This document shows, one piece after another, positions 26,074 to 37,741 of a stretch of 64,000 nt of DNA. Source of the stretch: Paraburkholderia sp. BCC1885 (lineage in GTDB: Bacteria > Pseudomonadota > Gammaproteobacteria > Burkholderiales > Burkholderiaceae); the NCBI RefSeq assembly GCF_900996235.1, contig NZ_CAAJGM010000066.1, positions 115,306 through 179,305 on the forward strand, in the 5' to 3' direction. Numbering within the stretch: the stretch's first letter is position 1; each line of letters starts with the position of its first letter. The notes under the pieces are model-generated. The model was given only the letters and a program-made list of their open reading frames with translations, ran no database searches and had not been told where the DNA came from. The position numbers were made by a program, and so were the translations under genes.

Positions 26074-27927
26074 TTATGTGCACTCGATCCAGGCCTCAAA
26101 CGCGGCGTACATCGCCTCCAAAGATTCGTCATTGGTCGCAATGCATTGCGCGCCGTGCACGATCGAAATCGATGCGTCGAGGTCACCGTCGCTCCCGGCA
26201 CTCGCGTTCGCCATGCGATCGGCCCGCTCGACAGCCTCCTGCGCGAGCGCCCACGCTTCATGCGGCGAACGATTGCATTCCTGCGCCAGGTAAGACGAGG
26301 TCAACCGCTCGCCCGTCATGTTTCGCACCGTTTGATCGAGCGTCAAACTGTTGCCCGTCGCCCAGCAATGTTGCGCGAGCAACGGTCCTACTGCGGGGTT
26401 GTCGACGATATAACCCAGCTTGCGCGTCAGATACTCGCGCGTTTGCGATGCCGCCATCTTCGCCAGCAGATAACCGTGGTAATACACGGCGATGTCGTGA
26501 TAGATGGGATGCGGCGTGGTCAGCACATAGGCCGTGAAATCCGGCACGCCGAGAATGCGCAATGTCAACGAGCGCGCCAGTTCGAGCACCGACTCCGTCG
26601 TGCGCTTTGCATCGTCCATGGCGTACAGCGCCTGTTCGAAGTACGTGGGTATCAGATCGCGTCGCTCGCCATAAGCGCGAAACACCTGGATCGATTCGAC
26701 ACGTTCGCGGATCATCTCATCGGGCATCGGCTCGCCTGCCGCGTTGCGGGCGTATCGTTTGATCCAGCACGGGTCGCCCGGCAGCGCTTCGAAGAATTTC
26801 GCCTGTGCTTCGAGGTACGCGGGCGCGGTCGGCGTGAATTCCTGCGAAAAACAGGGCGAATTGAGCGTCACATTCGAAAGATGCGCGGCGTGCCCCGCTT
26901 CATGGAACAGCACGTTGATACCTTGCAGTCCCGCGCCGGCTTGTCGCGGACGTGCTGTCGACGTAAGACGGACGTCGGCGGGCAGCCAGCCGGTGTTGTC
27001 GTCGCGATAGCAAGCCGTGGGCGCCACGCAAAACCCCGTCGGAAACTTGCCTGGCCGGTCCAGCAGATCGATTTCCAGCCGCGCGCCGCGATAGGTCACA
27101 CCCAGCCGTCGGAACGACTCCGCCCAACGTTCCAGCGCCTTGCCGAAGGGGAAGTAGTCGTCCGCCCGCTGCATGACTGCGCCACGCATCCGGTACGGCA
27201 GATTGTGCGGTTGCAAGGCTGCGTCGCCATGTTGCGCGACGAGGCGATTCAACGATGCGAAATGCACGTCGCGGGTCTTCTGCTCGAATTCGTCGAAGAT
27301 GGTGAAGAGTTGCTCGGGACTCATGCCGCTGCGCGTGCGTAAGCGGTACTCGAAGAAGTCGCGGTAGCCGAGCTCACGCGCCAATGCGTTACGCGTCGCG
27401 ACGATCTTGAGGAAACCGTTTTCCAGCACCCAGCGTTCGAGTCCTTGCAATGCGTCGTGCGAGCTTTGGCGCGCGGCGTCGTCCGGGTTGGACGCCAGAT
27501 TTGCACGCAGTGCGGAGGGCGAGGCTTCTTCGCTTTTCCCCGATGCACCTACGTGATGCATCTTGTACGCCTGGCGACGTGCAAAGAGGTCGGCATCCAT
27601 CGCCATCAATTCCGCCAGCAACGACGCGGCGCGTTCGCCGTCCATCGCGTTGCCCTCGAAGGTCGCGATCCAGCCACGCAGCCCCGTCACCAGCGCATCG
27701 CGCTCGGCCGACGGCGCGGCGGCTTCGAGCCTCGCGAGATGTTCGCGGCTTTGCGCCAGATGCTGCGGATCGGCGAGGAAAGTTTTACGCGCGAGTCCAG
27801 CTGCGCCGTGCGCGTCGTGATCATCGCTTTGGCCGGTGTGCGTCAGCCAGAAAAGCTCGCCCTCCTTTCGATGGAGCGTCAGGTAGTCCTGGTTGAGCTG
27901 GTCGAAGAAGGTGCGGGCGTTTTTCAT
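26074..27927 (-). CDS. M3 family oligopeptidase (zinc metallopeptidase)
   Basis: A 617-residue cytoplasmic metallopeptidase of the M3/oligoendopeptidase F-like group, which cuts short peptides. NVLFHEAGHAAHLSNV is the HExxH zinc motif; the third ligand is expected in the following helix around QEFTPTAPAYLEAQAKFFE. SYLAQECNRSPHEAWALAQE closes the helical C-terminal domain. There is no signal peptide. Starts at 28014, 27972 and 27927 are possible; 27927 (MKNARTFFDQLNQDYL) gives the family-like N-terminus but has a weak ribosome-binding site. It lies between cysS (upstream, 115 bases) and the valS leader, all on one strand. Confidence 0.88.
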   Translation of the reverse strand: MKNARTFFDQLNQDYLTLHRKEGELFWLTHTGQSDDHDAHGAAGLARKTFLADPQHLAQSREHLARLEAAAPSAERDALVTGLRGWIATFEGNAMDGERAASLLAELMAMDADLFARRQAYKMHHVGASGKSEEASPSALRANLASNPDDAARQSSHDALQGLERWVLENGFLKIVATRNALARELGYRDFFEYRLRTRSGMSPEQLFTIFDEFEQKTRDVHFASLNRLVAQHGDAALQPHNLPYRMRGAVMQRADDYFPFGKALERWAESFRRLGVTYRGARLEIDLLDRPGKFPTGFCVAPTACYRDDNTGWLPADVRLTSTARPRQAGAGLQGINVLFHEAGHAAHLSNVTLNSPCFSQEFTPTAPAYLEAQAKFFEALPGDPCWIKRYARNAAGEPMPDEMIRERVESIQVFRAYGERRDLIPTYFEQALYAMDDAKRTTESVLELARSLTLRILGVPDFTAYVLTTPHPIYHDIAVYYHGYLLAKMAASQTREYLTRKLGYIVDNPAVGPLLAQHCWATGNSLTLDQTVRNMTGERLTSSYLAQECNRSPHEAWALAQEAVERADRMANASAGSDGDLDASISIVHGAQCIATNDESLEAMYAAFEAWIECT

Positions 27928-28042
27928 GTATGGAGCATCGTTCAAGACGTCGTTTTGGCTGCCCAAAATCATCCGGCATAGACACGCAGCGTGCAGGCAA
28001 CGATCGTAGCGCACTCCCCATACAGTTGACTTGCTAGTCGAT

Positions 28043-29419
28043 CTAATCGAGCGGACTTAACTGCTGTCCGTCAGCGCCGTCTTTAATCTGCCACCCTTGG
28101 GTCCTTAAGATCTCTCGCAGACGATCAGCCTCGGCCCAGTCTTTAGCAGCGCGAGCCTTCTCGCGTTCTTGCGCCAGCGTCGTGACATCAGCCGGAATCT
28201 CGAACGCATCTAACCGCCACTGCGCCAATCGCAAGCCCAGCACGGGCTCAAATGCGTCGACCGTGGCGCGTCGCGTGGCCACCGGCAAATCGCTTCGCAC
28301 GACCTCCCACAGGACAGCCAGTGCGCGCGGTACGTTGAGATCCTGATTGACCTCCGCATTAAAGCGTGCGACGTAGTCCGCATCCGCCGTACCGCCTGCG
28401 GGCCAGCTCGCATACGCCTTGCGCAATCTGTCTAGCGCGGCTTGCGCGGCATCGAGCGCCTCATGGTTGAAGCGCAGCTTGCTTCGATAATGCGCGCTCA
28501 GGCATAGATAACGGTACGCCAGCGGATCGACGCCGCGTTCCGTCAAACTCTGCAGACGCAGGAAGTCGCCACTCGACTTGGACATCTTCGCAGCGTCGAG
28601 CGTCAGGAAGTGGCCGTGCATCCAGAAGTTGGCAAGCCGTGTACCGTAGCGAGCCTGCGTCTGCGCAATCTCATTGCTGTGATGCACGGCAATGTGATCT
28701 TCGCCGCCGCAGTGGATGTCGAACCACGAGCCCAGATACCTCGCGGACATCGCCGAACACTCGATATGCCAGCCTGGAAATCCACGTCCCCACGGACTGT
28801 CCCATTCCATTTGACGTGTCGTGTCAGGTGGACTGAATTTCCACAACGCAAAGTCGGTGACGTGCCGTTTCTCGCCCAATGCCACGCGTTTGCCGGCCTG
28901 CAAACCCGCATGGTCGAGACGCGCCAGATAACCGTAGTCGTCTTGCCGGCTGGTGTCGAAGTACACGCCGTCGTTCGTGCGGTACGTGTAGCCGTTTTGC
29001 TCTAATTCCGCGATGAAGTCGATCTGCTCCGCAATGTGGTCCGTTGCGCGGCACCAGAGAGTGGGCTCCAATAAATTGAGCGCGTGCCAGTCGCTCATGA
29101 AGGCGCGCGTGTAGCGCTCGGCAATCTCCCAGGCCGATGCGCCTGCGCGCCGGCTGCCCTTTTCCATCTTGTCTTCGCCTTCGTCGGCGTCGGAGACCAG
29201 ATGACCGACGTCGGTGATATTGACGACGTGCCGCACCTCGTGGCCGTTTAGCACAAGGACGCGCCGCAGCACGTCCTCGAACACATACGTCCGCAGATTA
29301 CCGATATGCGCGTGGTCGTACACGGTCGGTCCGCAGCAGTACAGACCCGCGTGACCGGGCTGCAAGGCAATGAATGGGCGCACAGTGCGTGACCAGGTGT
29401 CGTACAGAACAAGAGCCAT
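28043..29419 (-). CDS. cysS: Cysteinyl-tRNA synthetase, probable extra copy
   Basis: A 458-residue class Ia synthetase that charges tRNA-Cys. [20 protein letters not shown] holds the first zinc cysteine and the HIGH motif; [17 protein letters not shown] with the [10 protein letters not shown] segment supplies the other zinc ligands; [11 protein letters not shown] is the KMSKS loop. The C-terminal anticodon-binding domain is complete. FITD-like [20 protein letters not shown] differs from the usual housekeeping sequence and is known from alternative CysRS proteins. The open frame extends to 29488 through an intrinsic terminator, so ATG 29419 (MALVLYDTW) is preferred. A Cys-rich leader ORF and a terminator precede it. 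Confidence 0.95.
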   Translation of the reverse strand: MALVLYDTWSRTVRPFIALQPGHAGLYCCGPTVYDHAHIGNLRTYVFEDVLRRVLVLNGHEVRHVVNITDVGHLVSDADEGEDKMEKGSRRAGASAWEIAERYTRAFMSDWHALNLLEPTLWCRATDHIAEQIDFIAELEQNGYTYRTNDGVYFDTSRQDDYGYLARLDHAGLQAGKRVALGEKRHVTDFALWKFSPPDTTRQMEWDSPWGRGFPGWHIECSAMSARYLGSWFDIHCGGEDHIAVHHSNEIAQTQARYGTRLANFWMHGHFLTLDAAKMSKSSGDFLRLQSLTERGVDPLAYRYLCLSAHYRSKLRFNHEALDAAQAALDRLRKAYASWPAGGTADADYVARFNAEVNQDLNVPRALAVLWEVVRSDLPVATRRATVDAFEPVLGLRLAQWRLDAFEIPADVTTLAQEREKARAAKDWAEADRLREILRTQGWQIKDGADGQQLSPLD

Positions 29420-29460
29420 CGGAATTTCCGTGTGGTGAATATCGGCAGTATCGGGAAGCA

Positions 29461-29497
29461 CAAAAACAAAAAGGCCACCGGTTTTCAACGGGTGGCC
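29461..29497 (-). terminator. Intrinsic terminator in the cysS leader (candidate attenuator)
   Basis: On the minus strand GGCCACCCGTT pairs with AACCGGTGGCC (11 bp, one mismatch) and is followed by TTTTTGTTTTTG. It ends only 42 bases before the cysS start codon, leaving almost no room for a separate downstream promoter, so cysS expression must pass through it. Confidence 0.85.
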
Positions 29498-29533
29498 ATC
29501 AGGACTTGCTCGGACGTGACGTCAAACGACGCG

Positions 29534-29611
29534 CTAGACGCAAGCTCCCTCTGGCAGGCTTTGACAGCATGCGCGCGTAAAACGGACGAGGGAGCGGTTA
29601 GCGGAGATCAT
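29534..29611 (-). CDS. Candidate cysteine leader peptide of cysS, 25 aa
   Basis: A 25-codon ORF (ATG 29609-29611, stop TAG 29534-29536) lies between folD and the terminator upstream of cysS. It contains tandem Cys codons TGC TGT at codons 15-16 and another TGC at codon 24, in the context TRACCQSLPEGACV. An 8-bp perfect pair (29588-29595 with 29544-29551) encloses the tandem Cys codons. The layout (Cys codons, alternative hairpin, terminator, then cysS) fits ribosome-mediated attenuation that responds to charged tRNA-Cys. Against it: no strong ribosome-binding site precedes the ATG, and I could not find an obvious antiterminator sequence complementary to the terminator's 5' arm. Confidence 0.5.
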   Translation of the reverse strand: MISANRSLVRFTRACCQSLPEGACV

Positions 29612-29691
29612 GAGGCGATGCTAACGTGCGTTAAATTTTTGGTCAAATGGTTTGCGTATCTGCGGACTGCGCGCGAATCACGCCGAGCCGT

Positions 29692-30549
29692 TTAAGCCAT
29701 GGCTTGCTCGGCCGCGTCCACCGTCTGTGCGATCAGCGTCGCAATGGTCATCGGACCGACGCCGCCCGGCACCGGCGTGACGGCCGCACAGCGGCTGGCA
29801 AGGCCGTCGAGTTCGATATCGCCGACGCCGCCAGGATGGTAGCCGGCGTCGACCACGACCGCGCCGTCGCTGATCCAGTGACCGGCAATGAACCTCGGCT
29901 TGCCCACCGCACCCACGACGATTTCCGCGCGCCGCACTTCCGCTTCGAGATTCATGGTCCGCGAGTGGCACAAGGTGACCGTCGCGTTTGCGTTCGACAG
30001 CATCAGCGCCATCGGTTTGCCCAGAATCGCGCTGCGTCCGACCACGACCGCGCGCTTTCCCGCCAGTTCGATGCCGTAGTGAGCGAGCAACCGCATGATG
30101 CCGGTAGGCGTAGCAGGACCGAACGCCGCCTCGCCGAGCGCCATGCGCCCGAAACCGTGACTCGTTACGCCGTCGACGTCCTTGAGCATGGAGATGCGGT
30201 CGAAACAGCGGCGCTCGTCGACCTGAGCAGGCACCGGATGTTGCAGCAAAATCCCGTGTACGTCCGCATCCGCATTGAGACGGTCGATCTCAGCGAGGAC
30301 TTCATCCGTGCTGCTGCTGGCAGGCAGTGCAACGAGGCGCGAATCCATGCCGACGCGTCGGCATGCGTTGCCCTTCATACGCACGTAGGTGGCGGAAGCC
30401 GGATCGTCGCCGACCAGAATGGTGGCAAGAATCGGCGTGCGGCTGCCATTTCGCGCCTTGAGCGCGGCCACGCGCGCGGTCAGTTCATGTTCATCCAGCG
30501 CCGCGACCGCCTTGCCGTCCAGGAGCAGACATTTTGATTGGTTGTCCAT
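29692..30549 (-). CDS. folD: Methylenetetrahydrofolate dehydrogenase/cyclohydrolase FolD
   Basis: A 285-residue bifunctional enzyme that interconverts methylene-THF and formyl-THF in one-carbon metabolism. [20 protein letters not shown] holds the catalytic lysine and tyrosine region; [20 protein letters not shown] is the NADP-binding motif; [15 protein letters not shown] is the conserved C-terminal block. The length is normal. GGGAGATAAGAT precedes ATG 30549; the TAA of a 48-codon upstream ORF overlaps this ribosome-binding region. It is the first gene of the minus-strand cluster with cysS, the M3 peptidase, valS and pip. It may be a second folD, as no other folate gene is nearby. Confidence 0.95.
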   Translation of the reverse strand: MDNQSKCLLLDGKAVAALDEHELTARVAALKARNGSRTPILATILVGDDPASATYVRMKGNACRRVGMDSRLVALPASSSTDEVLAEIDRLNADADVHGILLQHPVPAQVDERRCFDRISMLKDVDGVTSHGFGRMALGEAAFGPATPTGIMRLLAHYGIELAGKRAVVVGRSAILGKPMALMLSNANATVTLCHSRTMNLEAEVRRAEIVVGAVGKPRFIAGHWISDGAVVVDAGYHPGGVGDIELDGLASRCAAVTPVPGGVGPMTIATLIAQTVDAAEQAMA

Positions 30550-30552
30550 ATC

Positions 30553-30699
30553 TTATCTCCCGACGATTGCAGTGATATTGCCGCTTACGCGCGACACACG
30601 AATGCAATGAAAGGGAAATGCGGCGTCACGCGGATGCGCGGGTGACGAAGATGAAAAGAAGCGGGCTGAAAAATTCAGAATAGATATCGGGGCAGTCAT
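30553..30699 (-). CDS. 48-residue upstream ORF coupled to folD
   Basis: An ORF too short for routine gene calling. ATG 30697-30699 follows TGGAGA at a 7-base spacing, a good ribosome-binding site. The product begins MTAPISILN and contains FSARFFSSSSPAHPR, with four consecutive Ser codons (TCA TCT TCG TCA). It ends in TAA 3 bases before the folD ATG, within folD's own ribosome-binding region, so its translation must influence folD initiation. It has no membrane segment or known motif. It may be a leader peptide; serine is the source of one-carbon units for FolD, but that link is speculation. Confidence 0.5.
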   Translation of the reverse strand: MTAPISILNFSARFFSSSSPAHPRDAAFPFHCIRVSRVSGNITAIVGR

Positions 30700-30839
30700 C
30701 GGAAGTCTCCAGAGAGAACGATCAGGATGCCCAGGCGAACGGCGGTCGAATTTCTACGCTTCCCGATGGTGACCCATCTTGCCTCGCCAGTCACGTAGGC
30801 TTCCATGATAACTCACGTCTGCGTTCGTCACTCGTACCG

Positions 30840-33359
<2,520 letters not shown>

Positions 33360-33682
33360 TTGCGCAACCCTGCCGTTGATTGTTCAAAGAACTGCGGGTA
33401 ACCGGCCTTTTAGGCAAGCCCTGAAATGGAATGCGGAATGTAAGACTCGGGAACGTGAATTGCTAAAGCCCCGGCCCTTAGTTAAGTCAATTTCAGTCGC
33501 CGACAACGGACATTAGGGAGTGCTTTTCGGATGAATTGCAGATTGGTGCGCAAACAGCAGGCGGCCAAAGGCAGAAATGCGCAACCCAAAACAAACGCGG
33601 ATGCCGGTCTGTCAAAGACCGGCATCCGCGTGAACAAACAATGAAACGGAGACCGCCGCCGAACGCGCGTCGGCCAACGGCG
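33360..33682. other. Intergenic region upstream of the secreted hydrolase gene
   Basis: It contains the terminator of the Rieske gene (33588-33630) and must hold the promoter of the hydrolase gene. No further gene is seen. Confidence 0.5.
33588..33630 (-). terminator. Strong intrinsic terminator of the Rieske oxygenase gene
   Basis: A perfect 15-bp stem (CGCGGATGCCGGTCT with its complement at 33596-33610 and 33616-33630), 5-base loop, followed on the minus strand by TTTGTTTT. It lies 53 bases after the Rieske gene stop. Confidence 0.9.
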
Positions 33683-34861
33683 TCAGGTCGTCGCCTCGGC
33701 AGGCCCGATCCGCACGCCCTTGAAGTGACCGGCCGAAGGCGGCGCACCACATTCGCGCAGCAAGGCGCGCAGTTCGTTGATCACCGGGAACACCTCGTGA
33801 TTCCAGTCCGCCCCCTGGCGGTCGTGCGCTTCCTGTTCACGCTCGACAATCCAGCGGTCTTCCTTGAAAATCCGCTCGGTGAACCAGACCAGCAGCGGCC
33901 ACGCCATATCCAGCAGAACCGGAATGCCCGGTTTGCGAATCGACAACAGACCGAAAGTGCGATTGGTACGTTGCTCGGCATCCACCGGCACGTAGACGAT
34001 CCACAGGTTCATCACCAGAGTTGAATCCGAAGTGCGGATCTGCAACGTCTGATACGGATACTGGGTGCGGATGGTCATCACGTCCTTGTCCGCGCCTTGC
34101 GTACCCTTACGGCTCTGGCCAAACACCAGCGCCTCGCCGATCGGCTGTTCGCCGGCCATACGCGCAAAGGTGTAGTCGACTTCGACCCAGTCGTCGCCGC
34201 GCCGGCGTCCCAGCGAACGCGCGCGCATCTGCCCCATCTGCTTGCGGTGCAGGAACTGATGGTTCATGTCCATCAGGTTCTCGTGCATGAACGAGTAGTG
34301 GCACTTCACTTCGCGGCCGAAACGGCGCGTCTTGTAGGCCTTGTCGCCCACCGAGGCGAGCGGCGGCAATGCGCGTTCCTCAGCCAGCGCGGGATTGCCG
34401 GGAAATACGAAGATCAGCCCCTGTTCCTCGCGGCACGGGTACGAGCGCACGCCGTTGGGCAAACGGTCCTTGCCCAGATAGGGAATGTCGACGCAACGGC
34501 CCGAGCAATCGTAAGTCCAGCCGTGATAACAGCAGCGGATGTTCTCACCGTCCACCACGCCGCCGTGCAACGGCACCTGGCGGTGGGCGCAGCGGTCTTC
34601 CAGCGCGAACACCGCGCCGGATTCGGTGCGCACCAGCACGATCGGCTCACCCGCAAAGGTGACGCCGTGCGCCTTGCCGCGCTTCAGCTCGCGTGACCAC
34701 GCAAGCGGATACCAGTAATCCGGGTGGATGGGGACGCGGCGCAGATCGCGCACAGGCGCACCGCTTTGCGCCTCGGCAAATGTCTCACCGGCTGCTTCTT
34801 CGACCGGTGTTTCGGCAGGCGCATCGATGGTGCTGCTGTCCAGCGAAGGAACTACATGCAT
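33683..34861 (-). CDS. Rieske [2Fe-2S] aromatic ring-hydroxylating oxygenase-like protein
   Basis: A 392-residue oxygenase alpha-subunit-like protein. The Rieske centre is CAHRQVPLHGG followed by IRCCYHGWTYDCSG (CxH and CxxH ligands). The mononuclear iron site is seen in FMHENLMDMNHQFLHRKQMG (D-x-x-H-x-x-x-H-type). WYPLAWSRELKRGKAHGVTF is the typical entry strand of the Rieske domain. It resembles vanillate-demethylase/ketosteroid-hydroxylase-like enzymes, but no reductase is adjacent, so substrate and partner are unknown. AAGGAGG lies 8 bases before ATG 34861; the frame stays open to 35083, which is rejected. A strong terminator follows the gene. Confidence 0.92.
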   Translation of the reverse strand: MHVVPSLDSSTIDAPAETPVEEAAGETFAEAQSGAPVRDLRRVPIHPDYWYPLAWSRELKRGKAHGVTFAGEPIVLVRTESGAVFALEDRCAHRQVPLHGGVVDGENIRCCYHGWTYDCSGRCVDIPYLGKDRLPNGVRSYPCREEQGLIFVFPGNPALAEERALPPLASVGDKAYKTRRFGREVKCHYSFMHENLMDMNHQFLHRKQMGQMRARSLGRRRGDDWVEVDYTFARMAGEQPIGEALVFGQSRKGTQGADKDVMTIRTQYPYQTLQIRTSDSTLVMNLWIVYVPVDAEQRTNRTFGLLSIRKPGIPVLLDMAWPLLVWFTERIFKEDRWIVEREQEAHDRQGADWNHEVFPVINELRALLRECGAPPSAGHFKGVRIGPAEATT

Positions 34862-35113
34862 GGGCGACGCCTCCTTATAGTCTGAAATCTGGGTAGGCCC
34901 GTAACTTGCACGGGAACCGACATAGGAAGTCAGTCTACTAGAAGGTGCGCGATCAATGTTTTTCACATTACATGGGATTTCCCGCCGGGAGGGTGGCGAG
35001 AAACTGGCAGGAGCGTGAAACGGGCCATCTGCGGGGCTCGACGGGCGAGGCTTAGACCCCGCGCCGGCCACCGCCCAAGTCACTCAGGACGCCCAGTGTC
35101 ACGGCCTGACGCG

Positions 35114-36565
35114 CTAACCCTCGTCAGGCGCCACCAGCCCCGAACGGTGCTGGGTGCCCCACACGCGGCCGCCGCGGAAAAAGTGCAGCCAGCCCATCAG
35201 CGCGCCGGTATGGCGCAGCAACTGAAACGTGAACGGCTCGACGATCGCCGCCACCACCGCCAGCACCAGGTTCGAGCCGACCGTCTGACCGGTCCAGCGG
35301 CGGTATAGATGAATAGACCACACGTAAAAGGCCAGGTCGATGACGATCTTGGCGCCGATCACGCCAAAAATCGACAGCACCAGCGTCCCATGGCCGCCGA
35401 ACAGGAAGCCGAGCAGCAGCGCGAACGCCGTCAGGCCGTAGATGGGCTGCATGGTGTCGATCGCCTTGACCGGCAGCATCAGCATGCCGAGCGTGCCGTA
35501 GCGCGGATTGCCGGTCATGTCGCGATTCCAGTATTGCGTCTGCAAAAATCCCGCAAACCAGCGGCGCCGTTGGCGCAGGAAGCTGCCGAGCGTGCCGGGC
35601 GCGTCGGTGCGGCCTTGCGCATTGCCCACCACGCGCACGTCCCAGCCGAGGCCGTGGTCGACCGAATAGCGGCGCAACCGGTGGATCAGCTCATAGTCTT
35701 CCACCAGGCATTGCGGGTCGAAGCCGCCCACTTCGACGAGCGCCTCACGCTTGAACGAGGCAAACGCGCCGGAGATCAGCAGCAGGCTGTCGGCGCGCAT
35801 CCACGCAAAGCGGGCGATGAAGTTGCGCATGTACTCATAGGTCTGAAACCACTGGAACACCCGCCCCGAAACCGTTTTGGCGCACACCGGCACGAGGATG
35901 CCCGCCGCGGCCACCAGCTTCGGCTGATCAGCGAAGGCGACCCGCATCGCGTAGGTGGCGTCGTCATCGAGCAGCGTATCGGCATCGACGGTCATCACGG
36001 TGTCCGTGGTCATCTCCGTGATGGCCGCGTTGAGCGCGCGCGCCTTGCCGCCGTGCGGCACGCGCAGCCAGTACAGGTTCGGGTGCAGCGTGCTCGGCGC
36101 GCTCAGACGGCCGTCCGGCGCTGCCGTCAGGCCGAAGCGGCCGGTCAGGAGCGCGGCGGTGCCATCGGTCGAACCGTCGTCGGCAATCACGATCTGCGCG
36201 GGGCCGTGCGTTTGCCGCAGCAGCGCGGCGAGCGTGATGGGCAACACGGCTGCTTCATTGTGCGAGGCGACGATCACGCCCATGCTCGGCAAGTTGCGCC
36301 GGTCCGATGCGGGATCGAGCGGCACGGGGGGCCGCATCAGCGGCAGCGTCTTCACGGTGACGAACACCAGCAGCAACGTGTCGTAGAGGACGTAGACAAT
36401 CCCGGTCGACCACGCCACCACGCCTTGCAGGAAAAACGCCCGCGCAAAGAGCAGCAACCACAGCACCACGACGCTCAAATGGATCAGCGTGCTCAACAAC
36501 GTGGCGGGGCGCGGCACGATACGCGGCGAGGCCAGCGCCAATGCTTGTTCCAGAGTTCTCTTCAA
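35114..36565 (-). CDS. Processive family 2 glycosyltransferase, membrane-bound
   Basis: A 483-residue BcsA/HAS-like GT2. Two N-terminal membrane helices (residues 24-80) precede the catalytic domain with VIADDGSTDGT (nucleotide binding), VDADTLLDDDATY (DxD metal site), CLVEDYELIHRLRR (TED-like base) and RQRRRWFAGFLQ (QxxRW, processive polymerases). Several C-terminal helices follow. It probably makes or extends a surface polysaccharide from UDP- or GDP-sugar donors; the product is unknown. Upstream, 98 bases away on the same strand, is a cytochrome b561 gene; downstream, 252 bases away, the Rieske gene. No cyclic-di-GMP PilZ domain is present. Confidence 0.92.
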   Translation of the reverse strand: MKRTLEQALALASPRIVPRPATLLSTLIHLSVVVLWLLLFARAFFLQGVVAWSTGIVYVLYDTLLLVFVTVKTLPLMRPPVPLDPASDRRNLPSMGVIVASHNEAAVLPITLAALLRQTHGPAQIVIADDGSTDGTAALLTGRFGLTAAPDGRLSAPSTLHPNLYWLRVPHGGKARALNAAITEMTTDTVMTVDADTLLDDDATYAMRVAFADQPKLVAAAGILVPVCAKTVSGRVFQWFQTYEYMRNFIARFAWMRADSLLLISGAFASFKREALVEVGGFDPQCLVEDYELIHRLRRYSVDHGLGWDVRVVGNAQGRTDAPGTLGSFLRQRRRWFAGFLQTQYWNRDMTGNPRYGTLGMLMLPVKAIDTMQPIYGLTAFALLLGFLFGGHGTLVLSIFGVIGAKIVIDLAFYVWSIHLYRRWTGQTVGSNLVLAVVAAIVEPFTFQLLRHTGALMGWLHFFRGGRVWGTQHRSGLVAPDEG

Positions 36566-36663
36566 AATAGCAACTGAATCCGTCGATACTGCGGGGTTGA
36601 TTATGGGTTCTATGGGTCAAGCACTTGCGGGTCAAACTTGCGGATCGGGCGTGCTGCGGAAAG

Positions 36664-37275
36664 TCAGCGCTTTCCAGGCATCATGCGCTTCAACACCGAC
36701 TTGCGATCGATCCACTCGTGTTTCAGCGCGCCGCCCACGTGCATGGCGAGCAGCGCGTACAGCGCGTAACCGAGCCACGTATGCAAGGTGCCGAAGCGGT
36801 CATGCAAGGTTTCCTTGAGCGCCGGGTCGAGGTTCATCACGAGGCCAATGCGCGGCCAGGGGATCACGTTGAACAGATGCATGGGATGCGTCGCCGCATC
36901 TTTCCAGGCCGAATCGTGCAGCCAACCGGACAACGGCAGGCCGATCATCAGCAGATACAGCACAAAGTGCGCGAGGTGGGCGGCGACGCGCTCCCACGTG
37001 GGGAACGCGGCCGGCAACGGCGGCGGCCGATGCGACACGCGCCACAAGATCCGCAGCAGCACCAGACCGAGCACGGTGATGCCGATGGACTTATGCGTGT
37101 CGATCACCGGACGCACCCAGTCGTCAGGCAGCGAATCGGCGCTCAAGCCCAGCACCACATTGCAGATGATCAGGATCGCGATGATCCAGTGCAGCACCAT
37201 GGCCGTGCGCGTATAGCGCGCGGCTGGCAGCGGGCTGGCGGTGTCGGCGAGGGGCGAGTTGGCCTGAGTGCTCAT
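36664..37275 (-). CDS. Cytochrome b561 family protein (second)
   Basis: A 203-residue four-helix membrane cytochrome. Haem-ligand histidines are expected in TRTAMVLHWIIAILIICNVV, IDTHKSIGITVLGLVLLRIL, RVAAHLAHFVLYLLMIGLPL and RFGTLHTWLGYALYALLAMH. The N-terminal 20 residues are a soluble tail. Compared with the copy at 7464 it has a longer loop (HDSAWKDAATHPMHLFNVIP) between helices 3 and 4, so it may use a different partner. ATG 37275 gives a sensible N-terminus; the open frame from 37410 adds an arginine-rich, non-family stretch. No YceI gene is adjacent here. Confidence 0.92.
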   Translation of the reverse strand: MSTQANSPLADTASPLPAARYTRTAMVLHWIIAILIICNVVLGLSADSLPDDWVRPVIDTHKSIGITVLGLVLLRILWRVSHRPPPLPAAFPTWERVAAHLAHFVLYLLMIGLPLSGWLHDSAWKDAATHPMHLFNVIPWPRIGLVMNLDPALKETLHDRFGTLHTWLGYALYALLAMHVGGALKHEWIDRKSVLKRMMPGKR

Positions 37276-37741
37276 CGGTAATTCCGTCCGAAATAATGCG
37301 TGAATGCGAAAGCCGTTTGAAATGAAATCCGCAAGGAAGCAGCGAAAAGCAGCAAAACGTCGGCGCCGGTATCGAGCGCGGCAGCGGCCAATCATGCAAA
37401 CGCTAAGCAACGGCGATTTATTCCCTGCCGCCGCCAGAAATGATTTTCGACTATTTCAGCGCCGGGCAGCCGCGACCCGGGCAACGCCCCTTTCAGCAAC
37501 AGTTTGACCGTCGCTCGCGACCAAAATGCTGCCATAACGAAAGAACCGAAATCGCAATCTTCCTACGAAACGGCACGGCGCGTATGCGGACGACCCCACG
37601 GCGCACGCACGCTACGCGTCGCCGCACCTCGCGTCGTTATCGTTTGCGGATGCCGGGCATGCGATTCCCGCGTAGGTTCATCGCGGCCTGCATGGCATAA
37701 TCTGCGCCAATCGTCGCCCCCTTTCGCGCTCGACGCACGCC
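37276..37741. other. Divergent intergenic region, no gene seen
   Basis: About 465 bases between the b561 gene and the DUF2946 gene. Open frames here are short and lack ribosome-binding sites. Promoters for both flanking genes must lie within it; no metal-responsive operator was recognised. Confidence 0.45.

Noticed and set aside
25996..27342. 448-codon plus-strand open frame over the M3 peptidase gene
   Set aside because: Arg/His-rich translation without motifs, antisense to a gene with a clear HExxH site.
35309..36577. 422-codon plus-strand open frame over the GT2 gene
   Set aside because: Antisense shadow; the minus-strand frame has all the glycosyltransferase motifs.
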